A DNA stretch of 64,000 nucleotides from positions 1 through 64,000 of the forward strand of contig JAMPDA010000001.1 of the NCBI GenBank assembly GCA_023665905.1. Reading direction: 5' to 3'. Positions 41,993 through 49,721 of this stretch are shown here, piece by piece. The position numbers and the translations under genes were made by a program. The notes beneath the pieces were generated by a model. The model was not told the origin of the DNA and searched no databases. It was given only the letters and a program-made list of their open reading frames with translations. The first letter of the stretch is position 1; each line of letters opens with the position of its first letter. This DNA is from Roseburia sp. (GTDB lineage: Bacteria; Bacillota; Clostridia; Christensenellales; Pumilibacteraceae).

Positions 41993-43366
41993 ATGGCGGA
42001 TAACAAATCCACGGATTTTATAATAGAGGGCAAAACGCTTGTAAAGTATACGGGCGCCGCAAAAACGGTCAAAGTGCCTAACGGCGTCGCCGTTATCGGC
42101 GAGAGCGCGTTCGAGGAAAACCACGATATAGTCACAGTCGATTTGAACGAAGCCACGGAGATAAAGGCGCGTGCTCTGTATTTTTGCAAGAACCTGAAAA
42201 AGGTCGTCGCTAAAAACGTAAAGACTGTCGGACACTCGGCGTTTCGCGCAAACCTGATGTTAAAGACCGTAGTATTCGGCGCGGTAGAGCGCATAGACGA
42301 TTATGCGTTTTTCGATGGTCTGTATCTTGCGGAGCTCGTCGGCACGGAGCGCCTTGTGTATTTGGGTGACAGCGCGCTCGACGGCGCCGATCTGACGCAT
42401 TTCAAAATGAGTAATGACGCGACGTATATCGGACCCTGCGCTTTCAGGTGCTCGGATATTACCGAGTTCGATTTTCCCGACTGCATAGAGGTGATAGAGA
42501 GCTGTGTGTTTGCGGGCTGCGACGGTCTCAGACGCGTGACGCTCCCGAAAAAGTTAAAGACGATAAAGCGTCACGCATTCAGCGACTGCTATATGTTGCG
42601 GCGAATAGAGCTTCCGGAGAGCTTGACCGACATCGAACCGGAGGCGTTTGACGGCTGTAATATCGCCGAAGTGTACAACAAAACCAATATCGATATAGTT
42701 GCGGGCAGGGGTAAGCCGGGCGGACGCGTGGCGGAGTTTGCGATAAGCGTGTTCACGACCGAGGCGGACGATACTCACACGGTGATCGACGGGTTCGTTT
42801 TTTGTACGGACAGCCGCGATAACGGCAGGACGTATCTCACCGAATATATCGGCAACAAAAATGATTTGATTTTGCCGCGCGACTGTAACGGCAGGGATTA
42901 CGGCATATACCGCATGGCGTTTGCCGAAAGCGACATAACGAGCATCGATTTGGGCGACGGCGTTACCGAAATAAGCAATCTTGCGTTTTATAAGTGCGAA
43001 CAGCTTAAATCGGTCAAGTTCGGCAGCGGATTAAAGACAATATATCGGCTTGCGTTTAAGCTGTGCGAAAAGCTTAAATGCGCCGAGCTTCCCGACAGCA
43101 CTGAGCTTTTGGGTTCGGGCGCCTTCCTCGGTACGGGGATCGAGTATATCAAGTTCGGTAGCGGCATGAAGGAGATAAGAAGCGCAAACTTCGATTACTG
43201 CCGCGCGTTTCACCGTATATACTATACGGGTACGCCAGAGCAGTTCGAGGCGATCAAGGCGGGCGGCGGCTGTAAAGAGTGGTTCAAAAAGATAGTCAGG
43301 TACTATTCCGAAACCCCGCAAAACGGCTGTTGGCATTATGCGGACGGCGAGATAAAAGAATATTAA
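41993..43366 (+). CDS. BspA-type leucine-rich repeat protein (LRR_5), cytoplasmic
   Basis: A 457-residue protein made of about ten LRR_5 repeats, with units like IKARALYFCKNLKKVV, IGESAFEENHDIVTVDL, IKRHAFSDCYMLRRIELPESL and ISNLAFYKCEQLKSVKF. A plain segment (residues about 225-300) splits two repeat blocks. There is no signal peptide or anchor, so it should remain in the cytosol, unlike surface BspA proteins. It starts three bases after uvrA and is probably cotranscribed. The function is unknown. The start could also be GTG 41987. A perfect hairpin follows at 43381. Confidence 0.8.
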   Translation: MADNKSTDFIIEGKTLVKYTGAAKTVKVPNGVAVIGESAFEENHDIVTVDLNEATEIKARALYFCKNLKKVVAKNVKTVGHSAFRANLMLKTVVFGAVERIDDYAFFDGLYLAELVGTERLVYLGDSALDGADLTHFKMSNDATYIGPCAFRCSDITEFDFPDCIEVIESCVFAGCDGLRRVTLPKKLKTIKRHAFSDCYMLRRIELPESLTDIEPEAFDGCNIAEVYNKTNIDIVAGRGKPGGRVAEFAISVFTTEADDTHTVIDGFVFCTDSRDNGRTYLTEYIGNKNDLILPRDCNGRDYGIYRMAFAESDITSIDLGDGVTEISNLAFYKCEQLKSVKFGSGLKTIYRLAFKLCEKLKCAELPDSTELLGSGAFLGTGIEYIKFGSGMKEIRSANFDYCRAFHRIYYTGTPEQFEAIKAGGGCKEWFKKIVRYYSETPQNGCWHYADGEIKEY

Positions 43367-43380
43367 GGCGGTTTAACACT

Positions 43381-43413
43381 AATACTACGAATATCATGTT
43401 CGTAGTATTTTTA
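43381..43413 (+). terminator. Perfect hairpin with T-run that encloses the next start codon
   Basis: Stem 43381-43391 / 43399-43409 (11 perfect pairs), 7-base loop containing ATG 43396-43398, then a T-run. It looks like an intrinsic terminator for the LRR gene, yet the loop holds the likely start of the YetF gene. Confidence 0.6.
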
Positions 43414-44115
43414 AAGTCGTTGATTACGTTTTTGGTCGTATTTTTCGTGATACGGCTAATGGGCAAGCGGCAGATAGGCGAAATGCAGCCGTTCGAGCTT
43501 GTTATAACTCTTATTATCGCCGAAGTGGCGTGTATACCGATGAACGATCCGTATATCCCCATTTATTACGGGATCGTTCCCATAGTCACGCTGGCGACAT
43601 TGCACATTTTGCTTTCGTTGCTGTCGCGCAAATCGATAAAGGCGCGCAAGATACTGAGCGGAAGCAGCATGATAGTCATAGACAAGTCTGGCATTAAATA
43701 CGAAAACCTCAAGAAAATGAACATGAATATGGACGACTTGATAGAAGCGGTGCGCACTTCGGGCTACGTCGATTTTACGCAGATAGCGTACGCCATTTTC
43801 GAAACCAACGGACAATTGTGCGTGGTGGAAAAGGAGCAGGAGCAGTCGAACGGCGAGCAAGATACTCAAAGCGACGGTCAAAAGAAAACTCTTTTGCCGC
43901 TCGAGCTGCTCGTGGACGGAAATTATATCGATAGAAATTTGGAACTGTCGGGCACGTCAAAGTCGGAGATCTCGCGCGTTCTCGAGGAGAACAAACTGCG
44001 CCTTTCCGACATGCTGTATATCGATGTGCGGCAGGACGGCAACGCGTATTTTTCGCCCAAACACGCGCCGTCGTTTTGCAGCGCGCTTGCCATAAGCGGA
44101 GGCGAAAACTGGTGA
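43396..44115 (+). CDS. YetF/DUF421 family membrane protein
   Basis: A 239-residue protein. Two or three N-terminal helices are followed by MGKRQIGEMQPFELVITLIIAEVACIPM, the YetF hallmark, and a cytosolic domain with SRKSIKARKILSGSSMIVIDKSGI and LRLSDMLYIDVRQDGNAYFSPKH. Related Bacillus proteins are spore-membrane components. The family N-terminus begins at ATG 43396, which lies in the loop of a hairpin, and no Shine-Dalgarno sequence is present. Translation may therefore be controlled. Its stop overlaps the GTG of the next gene. Confidence 0.85.
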   Translation: MFVVFLKSLITFLVVFFVIRLMGKRQIGEMQPFELVITLIIAEVACIPMNDPYIPIYYGIVPIVTLATLHILLSLLSRKSIKARKILSGSSMIVIDKSGIKYENLKKMNMNMDDLIEAVRTSGYVDFTQIAYAIFETNGQLCVVEKEQEQSNGEQDTQSDGQKKTLLPLELLVDGNYIDRNLELSGTSKSEISRVLEENKLRLSDMLYIDVRQDGNAYFSPKHAPSFCSALAISGGENW

Positions 44116-44504
44116 AAAAGGTCATAATCATTTTGGTCGTCTTTGCAGTGCTCGTGGGCGGCATGATAGGCGAGATCGTATTCGTAAACAGCTTTTACAA
44201 CGGCTTGCAGACGGAGCTCGAGGCGGTGGCGGAGAGCATAGAGCTGAACGAAGACAATTTGGACAATCCGCAAACGGTCGAGATGTGCGACGACTTGCTT
44301 AAGAAATGGGAAAAGGGCAAGAACGTGCTCTTGATGTTGCAAAACCACAACACCGTGCGCAATCTCGACGAGAAGATCGTCAGCCTCGCCGCGGTGGTTA
44401 AGTCCGATAATTACAACGACGCGGTCATTTTTGTAAGGTCGGCGATAAACTATATAGACGACGTGCTGCTCGACAGCATTCCGTATCTTTCCAACATACT
44501 GTGA
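44112..44504 (+). CDS. DUF4363 family membrane protein
   Basis: A 130-residue protein with one N-terminal helix (KKVIIILVVFAVLVGGMIGEIVFV) and an outward helical domain. The conserved WEKGKNVLLMLQNHNTVRNLDEKI is the DUF4363 mark. It is encoded after YetF in many Clostridia, so the two probably act together at a membrane. The GTG start at 44112 overlaps the YetF stop (GTGA), which replaces longer starts at 44076. No terminator was seen before holA. Confidence 0.8.
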   Translation: MKKVIIILVVFAVLVGGMIGEIVFVNSFYNGLQTELEAVAESIELNEDNLDNPQTVEMCDDLLKKWEKGKNVLLMLQNHNTVRNLDEKIVSLAAVVKSDNYNDAVIFVRSAINYIDDVLLDSIPYLSNIL

Positions 44505-44552
44505 TCATAAGCTTCGAGCTGTTCCCTTTACGGCAAATAATGCGCAAATCGA

Positions 44553-44581
44553 TTGATTTATTCGTTTTGTTGTATTATAAT
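44553..44581 (+). promoter_or_regulatory. Promoter of holA, placing transcription start at the ATG
   Basis: TTGATT (44553-44558), 17-base spacer, TATAAT (44576-44581). Six bases separate it from ATG 44588, so the message would be leaderless. Confidence 0.75.
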
Positions 44582-44587
44582 TGACGT

Positions 44588-45535
44588 ATGGAGTTCATCG
44601 AGCTGAAAAAACATCTCAAATCGTCGCCGCCGTGTGCAGGTTATTACTGTTACGGCGACGACGATTATGTCATAAATAGGGCGGTCGGGCTTATAAAGGG
44701 CGTTGTCACCGATCTTCAGCCGCTCAATATCGTCGATAGGGAATTTACGTCGGCGCAGAACGTAGTGGAAGAACTCATGCAGCTCCCCGTGATGAGCGAA
44801 TATCGCGTCGTCGTTGCGCGCGGCAAGTTCGACGTCGCGCCCATATCCGAGTATCTGTCCGATCCCAATACGAGTTCGGTGCTCGTCATGATCGATTATA
44901 TCCCGCACGACAGTTGGGGACACGCCGCCGCGCCCAAATTCCCGAACGGCATAACGGCGGTAAACTGCAACCGTCTACAGCTTAAGTACATACTTTCGCT
45001 CGTGCGGAAAACGCTCGATACAACGGGCTCGCGCATAGGCGACGTCGCAGCAGAAACGCTGTATAAAAGGTGCGGCGGTTATCTCACACGAATAATGTCG
45101 GAAGCGGAAAAGCTGTCGGCGCTTCGCGCGAACGACGAAATAACCGTTGACGATATCAACGAGTCGGTCTATGCCGATACCGAGTTTGCGGTGTTCGAGC
45201 TGAGCGACTGCATACTCAAATCGGACGCGGCGCGCGCCGTAGCCATAGTAAACGGCATGGCTAAAAACAACGATCTCGTGGCGGCGTACACGCTTTTGTA
45301 CAACCGCTTTAAGCGGATATTCGCCGCGGCCGTCGATCCGGACAGCCTTGCGGCGCTCGGAGTAAAGCCGAATATGGTCGGAAGGCTCGTGCAGGAGAGC
45401 AAGCGGTTTTCCAAAGCACGGCTTAGAACGCTTATAGACACGCTTGAAAAATCGGACTATGCTTACAAGACGGGCGCGGTGTCGCAGTACGACGCGCTTG
45501 TCGGCTTTGTCGTTAAGGCGGCATACGGAGGTTGA
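44588..45535 (+). CDS. holA: DNA polymerase III subunit delta
   Basis: A 315-residue clamp-loader subunit. The N-terminal YYCYGDDDYVINRAVGLIKG and the helical C-terminus fit the AAA+ fold of HolA; LKSDAARAVAIVNGMAKNNDLVAAYTLLYNRFKRIF is typical. It opens the sliding clamp. There is no Shine-Dalgarno sequence and TATAAT ends six bases before the ATG, so translation is likely leaderless. The next gene starts with GGAGG inside the stop of this gene. Confidence 0.93.
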   Translation: MEFIELKKHLKSSPPCAGYYCYGDDDYVINRAVGLIKGVVTDLQPLNIVDREFTSAQNVVEELMQLPVMSEYRVVVARGKFDVAPISEYLSDPNTSSVLVMIDYIPHDSWGHAAAPKFPNGITAVNCNRLQLKYILSLVRKTLDTTGSRIGDVAAETLYKRCGGYLTRIMSEAEKLSALRANDEITVDDINESVYADTEFAVFELSDCILKSDAARAVAIVNGMAKNNDLVAAYTLLYNRFKRIFAAAVDPDSLAALGVKPNMVGRLVQESKRFSKARLRTLIDTLEKSDYAYKTGAVSQYDALVGFVVKAAYGG

Positions 45536-45536
45536 T

Positions 45537-46073
45537 TTGATAGACATTGCAAAAAAGAGAATGCCGGAGCCGTTGGCATATCTTATGGTGTATTTCGGCT
45601 TTTGTGCCGCGTCGATGTTTTCGATGCGCGGAAATATGGCGTACTACGGTCAGAGCTACGGCTGGCCGAGCTGGTTCACAAACGACATTTGGGCGTTTTT
45701 CCTCGGCGGACTCGTCCCGACGGTGCTGTATATTATTATCGCCACATTCGGGTTTCGCTCGCTTACCGTCAAGTTGCGCGGCGGCGTGACGGCGGTCAAG
45801 TACGGACTGCACTTTGCTGTCACCGCGGCAAACATTTTGCTTTTTTGTCTTAAGTTCATTTATCTTGCCGTGCCGCTGTACGCGTCGCTATTGGATATAA
45901 TTTTCGATCCGGTGATAATGCTCGCATTCGTCGCGCTGTATATGTGGTACGTGTTTAAAATGGACTATGTAGACAAAACGCGGTTTCGATTGGTGCTGTC
46001 GCAGGTGATGGGCGCGTTTATAACGGTATACGGCGTTTTGACCGTGCTGAGTTTGATATTGGCTGTGGTGTGA
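45537..46073 (+). CDS. Membrane protein of unknown function
   Basis: A 178-residue protein with about five helices (LAYLMVYFGFCAASMF, IWAFFLGGLVPTVLYIIIATFG, FAVTAANILLFCLKFIYLAVPLY, PVIMLAFVALYMWYVF, VLSQVMGAFITVYGVLTVLSLILAVV). TTG 45537 is chosen as start because GGAGG at 45527-45531 lies five bases upstream; longer frames run into holA, and ATG 45561 is an alternative. The stop is two bases before the next ATG, so it belongs with the pseudo-peptidase gene. No family was recognised. Confidence 0.6.
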   Translation: MIDIAKKRMPEPLAYLMVYFGFCAASMFSMRGNMAYYGQSYGWPSWFTNDIWAFFLGGLVPTVLYIIIATFGFRSLTVKLRGGVTAVKYGLHFAVTAANILLFCLKFIYLAVPLYASLLDIIFDPVIMLAFVALYMWYVFKMDYVDKTRFRLVLSQVMGAFITVYGVLTVLSLILAVV

Positions 46074-46074
46074 T

Positions 46075-47856
46075 ATGAAAAAATACGTTAAAGTTTTGTT
46101 AATAGTCTTCGCAGTCGTCTTTTCATTGCTGTCGCTTTCGGCATGTGCGGACGCCGGCGCGCCCGACCATGACGTATCCGATCCTCGGTACTCCGTGTCC
46201 GCTTCCTCGCTCGAGAGCAAATTGGAAGATTTTTTGAGCGCGTGCGAAAACCGTACGACATACACGGACGGGGAGCGCAGAGCGGCGGAGTACTTAAACG
46301 AGCAGCTCGTCGGCTACGGCTATGACGACGTCGGAATAAGAGAGTTTTCGGTAAGCGAATCGGCGGAGATAGACGGCGTGACGCAGGAAAAACGCGTAAA
46401 CAGCCGCAACGTTGTCGCCGTGTATTCTTCGGGCGACGGCGACGCGCGCAAGAACGTTATTTTGTGCGCGTATTACGACAATCGCTATTCGCAGCCGTTT
46501 TCGGGCGCGGTAGGCGGCTTCGGCGCGTCTGCGGCTCTTTCCAACGGCACGGGCGTTGCGACGCTTCTCGAGATCGCCGAATATTTGCAGTCGGAAAAGC
46601 CTGCGCTGGACTTCGACGTTACGATAGCGTTTTTGGGCGCGTCGGCGCTTTCGGATATCGGCGCACAGCGCCTGTACAACGATATGACGTCCAAGCAGCG
46701 CGAAGCGACGGTGCTCGTTGTCGAGCTGCAGCGTGTCGGAGCGGAGCACATTTACGCGTTTTCGGACGCGAGAAAGACCGAGCGCGAAACGTTTTTCGAC
46801 GGCATATCCGCCGACAACGGGCTCGATATCTACAAGGTCACGCAGAAGTCGCCCGTAATAACCGGAATGAGCGCGCTGAACGGCGTTCCGTATTTCCAGT
46901 GGGCGCACAGCGGCGTGTTTCCCGTATTCTTCAACGCCGGCATACCTACGCTCAATGTCGTCGGCGCAGATTGGGAAACGAACAACCTTACCGATAACGA
47001 CACTGTGTCGTTTACGGAAAACGACACGCTAAAAAACCTCAAGGACAGCAATCCCGAGTATGCCGACAGCATGGCGACAGCCGCCACTCTCGTCATCGAG
47101 GCGATGAAAAACGACGGGTTTTTGACGGCTATGCAATACGACGTCGATAACTTTCCAAATACCGATGTGCTCGAAAAAGAGTGGATATGGTATGTGGTAG
47201 TGTTGGGCGTGCTCGCCGTCGCGATCGTCGCGATGTATATAGTATTCGGGCGCTTGACCAAAAAGTATCCGATGACCGTTCCGCAGCCCAAAAAGATGAA
47301 AATGGCTGTATTCGGCATGGATTACGAAGATAAAAACAGCGACAATATTTACATCGATATTCAAACTGTCGGGCGCGGCGAGGAGATATTCCCCGGAGTG
47401 CCCAATAACGAGCCCGCCGCAAAGACGCCGTTCGACGACATCTTTCCGCCGTTCGTTGCGCCGACCGCAAGCACGCCGGCAAAGAAAGACGAGCCGCCTG
47501 TGAGCGAGCCGGAAAAAGACCCGCCCGTGGACGAAGCGGCAAAACAAGCGTCGACCGAAGGCGAGCATGCGGAAGAACCGACCGAAAACGCGCAAGCGGA
47601 AGAACCGATCGCAGAAAAGCGTGAAAATGCCGACGGCGTCGAAGCTGCAAGCAGCGCCGAGTCGAAAAAGCCGAAGGCGCAGACAAAAAAATCGACCGCG
47701 CAAAAGCAGGGCGACGCCGCGCAAAACCGAAGCGGCGCCTCGACTGCGCGCAAGCCGAGCGCACAGACAAAGCGAAAAACGGTTTCCGCTGGCAAGTCTA
47801 CTCATAAGAGCAGTGGGGAAGCGGAAAACAAAGACGAGCCGAAAGAGAGCGAGTAA
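46075..47856 (+). CDS. Degenerate M28-peptidase-like lipoprotein with C-terminal anchor and charged tail
   Basis: A 593-residue protein. Lipobox SLSAC gives lipidated C24. Residues about 45-350 follow the M28 aminopeptidase plan (NVILCAYYDN, SNGTGVATLLEIAEYLQ, VTIAFLGASALSDIGAQRL, FFNAGIPTLNVVGAD). The metal and catalytic positions are changed: Y133 for the first His, Ser for the bridging Asp, GAS for GEE, and Gln for the third ligand. A second helix at about 369-391 is followed by 200 residues rich in Glu, Lys, Ala and Pro. It may be an inactive binding or scaffold protein. It lies two bases after the membrane protein gene. Confidence 0.7.
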   Translation: MKKYVKVLLIVFAVVFSLLSLSACADAGAPDHDVSDPRYSVSASSLESKLEDFLSACENRTTYTDGERRAAEYLNEQLVGYGYDDVGIREFSVSESAEIDGVTQEKRVNSRNVVAVYSSGDGDARKNVILCAYYDNRYSQPFSGAVGGFGASAALSNGTGVATLLEIAEYLQSEKPALDFDVTIAFLGASALSDIGAQRLYNDMTSKQREATVLVVELQRVGAEHIYAFSDARKTERETFFDGISADNGLDIYKVTQKSPVITGMSALNGVPYFQWAHSGVFPVFFNAGIPTLNVVGADWETNNLTDNDTVSFTENDTLKNLKDSNPEYADSMATAATLVIEAMKNDGFLTAMQYDVDNFPNTDVLEKEWIWYVVVLGVLAVAIVAMYIVFGRLTKKYPMTVPQPKKMKMAVFGMDYEDKNSDNIYIDIQTVGRGEEIFPGVPNNEPAAKTPFDDIFPPFVAPTASTPAKKDEPPVSEPEKDPPVDEAAKQASTEGEHAEEPTENAQAEEPIAEKRENADGVEAASSAESKKPKAQTKKSTAQKQGDAAQNRSGASTARKPSAQTKRKTVSAGKSTHKSSGEAENKDEPKESE

Positions 47857-47885
47857 AATAGCTACAATATTAAAATAGCCATAAT

Positions 47886-47915
47886 AAAACGCCGTTGCAT
47901 GTGCAACGGCGTTTT
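47886..47915. terminator. Bidirectional terminator
   Basis: Perfect 14-bp stem 47886-47899 / 47902-47915 with A- and T-ends, between convergent genes. Confidence 0.88.
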
Positions 47916-47922
47916 GCATAGA

Positions 47923-48444
47923 TCAACTGAACCAACCGCTTATCGTAGACCAAAGCCATTGGAAGCCCTGGGTAATTCCGAATTGCGAGGACATGTCTTT
48001 GACTACGGTGACGAAGTTGAATTTATCCACTTCGATCGCGCACCAAATGACGACGATAGCCAAAGTCATTATTATGAGGAATAGGATATTCAAAAGACAG
48101 CTGCGCACGTTTATAGGGCTGCGCAGTTTTTTAAGGCGCGATTCGGGGTCGTTGCTTTCCTTTATGGCTTGCTCGATCTGCGCCGCGGTCATCTGCTCGG
48201 GGGATAGATTGGCAAGCGGAACGGACGCCGTGCCCGTTGTGGGAACGCCGTTTGCCGTAGTGCCTGTAGACGGGGTGCCCGTTGAAGGTATACCGGTAGA
48301 CGGAACGCCTGCCGGAGCTCCCGTGGGCTGGTTGGCGTCTGCCGCCGGAGCGTCGCCCTTTTTGGATTTCTTTTTGCCCGACTTACCCGATTTATCTTTG
48401 GGTTGTTTTACTTTTTCGGGCTTTTTGGACTCTTTTTTTGCCAT
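47923..48444 (-). CDS. Lys-rich membrane protein with PSTG-type repeats
   Basis: A 173-residue protein. Residues 1-30 are very Lys-rich, about 38-75 hold a Pro/Ser/Thr/Gly repeat (PSTGIPSTGTPSTG), and LSPEQMTAAQIEQAIKE is helical. One membrane segment (LLNILFLIIMTLAIVVIWCAI, about 113-133) is followed by a short C-terminal domain rich in Trp and Phe. The positive N-terminus should stay inside. AGAGGAG precedes the start. It is the only minus-strand gene between 34.9 kb and the end of the window. No family was recognised. Confidence 0.65.
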   Translation of the reverse strand: MAKKESKKPEKVKQPKDKSGKSGKKKSKKGDAPAADANQPTGAPAGVPSTGIPSTGTPSTGTTANGVPTTGTASVPLANLSPEQMTAAQIEQAIKESNDPESRLKKLRSPINVRSCLLNILFLIIMTLAIVVIWCAIEVDKFNFVTVVKDMSSQFGITQGFQWLWSTISGWFS

Positions 48445-48685
48445 ATGCTCCTCTTGTATAGCAATCTACATTACATTATAACCTATGCGGACAAAAAAAT
48501 CAAGTATTTTTGGAAATTTATTAACAAATTATGAACAGCCTAATTTCGGCTTGCGTTACGACGTGTGTTTTCGTGTTTGGGGTAGGGCGAGCCGAAAAAC
48601 GACTTTTCGGCGCAATTTTTCGGCCGATGACCGTCGTATGAATTGACGAATATTTTAAAATTATTAAAAATGTTGTTTAAAACGA

Positions 48686-48714
48686 TTGAAAACGATCGGA
48701 TAATAATGTATACT
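48686..48714 (+). promoter_or_regulatory. Promoter of cdaA
   Basis: TTGAAA (48686-48691), 17-base spacer, TATACT (48709-48714). AGAGGAG precedes ATG 48734. The gap 48445-48685 shows no gene; it has one hairpin with GCCGAAAA/TTTTCGGC arms near 48591-48611. Confidence 0.75.
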
Positions 48715-48733
48715 TATTAAGTAGAGGAGCGTT

Positions 48734-49579
48734 ATGTGGTTTTTCGAAAATATTTACGATAAAATGACGGATAAGCCGTGGGCGTGTGCGCTGGATATAA
48801 TCCTTACCGCACTGCTTATTTATGCCCTGATAGTGTTTCTCAAAAAGAACAATGCCGTCAAGTTGATTGCTTTCGTGCTCGTCTTTGTGGCGCTCGGCAC
48901 AGTGCTGTCGTCCGAATTTATAGGGCTGTCCGTATTGGGCAACGTCTTTAAATTCAGCATTTTGATAGTGGCGATATTGGTGCTGTTCCTTTTTCCGCCG
49001 GAGATCAAGCGCGGACTTTTGAAGCTCGCGTCGCCCAAAGAAACGCACGATGCGTACACTACCGATTACGGCGTTTCGGACGACGAGCTCCACGCCGCTA
49101 TCAACGATATCGTGCGCGCGGCGCAGAATATGTCCAAAAAGAACGTCGGCGCGCTCATTATTATTTCCACGCAGAACATGCCCGAGCACATCATCGAGTC
49201 GGGCACGGTGCTCGACGCCGTGCTTTCGTGTTCGCTTCTCGAAAGTATATTCAACACCAAAGCGCCGCTGCACGACGGAGCGGTGTTTGTACGCGGCAAC
49301 AGAATAGTCGCCGCCGGCTGCTTTTTGCCGCTGTCGCAATCGGTTTCCATCGACAAGGAGCTCGGTACGCGTCATCGCGCCGCCATAGGCGTTTCCGAAA
49401 ACTATTCCAATGTTATGGCTATTATCGTATCCGAAGAAACGGGCGTTATTTCGGTAGCGCGCAACGGCGAGCTTATGCGCTATTTCGATTCCCAAATGCT
49501 GACGGATATTCTCGAACAGAACTACGGGCTTAAAGCGGCGGGTCCCACTCGCAAGCGCAGGCACGGAAAGGAGGCGTAA
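48734..49579 (+). CDS. cdaA: Diadenylate cyclase CdaA
   Basis: A 281-residue enzyme that makes c-di-AMP from two ATP. Three N-terminal helices (about 18-90) precede the DAC domain with APLHDGAVFV (DGA motif) and TRHRAAIGVSE (RHR motif). The charged C-terminus ends in RKRRHGKEA. CdaA is normally followed by CdaR, its extracellular regulator, and GlmM. Here a 46-residue stub follows. Its own promoter lies 20 bases upstream of the start. The cyclase itself looks intact. Confidence 0.95.
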   Translation: MWFFENIYDKMTDKPWACALDIILTALLIYALIVFLKKNNAVKLIAFVLVFVALGTVLSSEFIGLSVLGNVFKFSILIVAILVLFLFPPEIKRGLLKLASPKETHDAYTTDYGVSDDELHAAINDIVRAAQNMSKKNVGALIIISTQNMPEHIIESGTVLDAVLSCSLLESIFNTKAPLHDGAVFVRGNRIVAAGCFLPLSQSVSIDKELGTRHRAAIGVSENYSNVMAIIVSEETGVISVARNGELMRYFDSQMLTDILEQNYGLKAAGPTRKRRHGKEA

Positions 49580-49580
49580 T

Positions 49581-49721
49581 ATGTCGGACAAAGAGCAAAA
49601 CAACAAGTCAAACAAATTCGTTTCCGTTATGAAAAAAATATTCGTACACAATATCGGTTGGAAGCTGCTTTCCATAGGAGCAGCTGCGGTGATTTGGGCG
49701 CTTTCCGCCGGACTGCTGTAA
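49581..49721 (+). CDS. CdaR (YbbR-like) N-terminal stub lacking all YbbR domains
   Basis: A 46-residue product: a Lys/Asn-rich cytosolic start, then KKIFVHNIGWKLLSIGAAAVIWALSAGLL, which matches the first helix of CdaR/YbbR proteins. It stops directly after the helix. CdaR is normally 300-480 residues with three or four YbbR domains outside the membrane, so the sensing part is absent. There is no downstream YbbR-like frame. It is translationally framed by cdaA (one base before) and DUF1015 (stop overlaps ATG), so it is probably expressed. It could be a remnant or a shortened CdaA regulator. Confidence 0.75.
   Translation: MSDKEQNNKSNKFVSVMKKIFVHNIGWKLLSIGAAAVIWALSAGLL

Noticed and set aside
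45444-45536. Longer N-terminus for the 45537 membrane protein
   Set aside because: The added residues are Arg-rich, lie in the end of holA, and the GGAGG just before TTG 45537 marks a better start.
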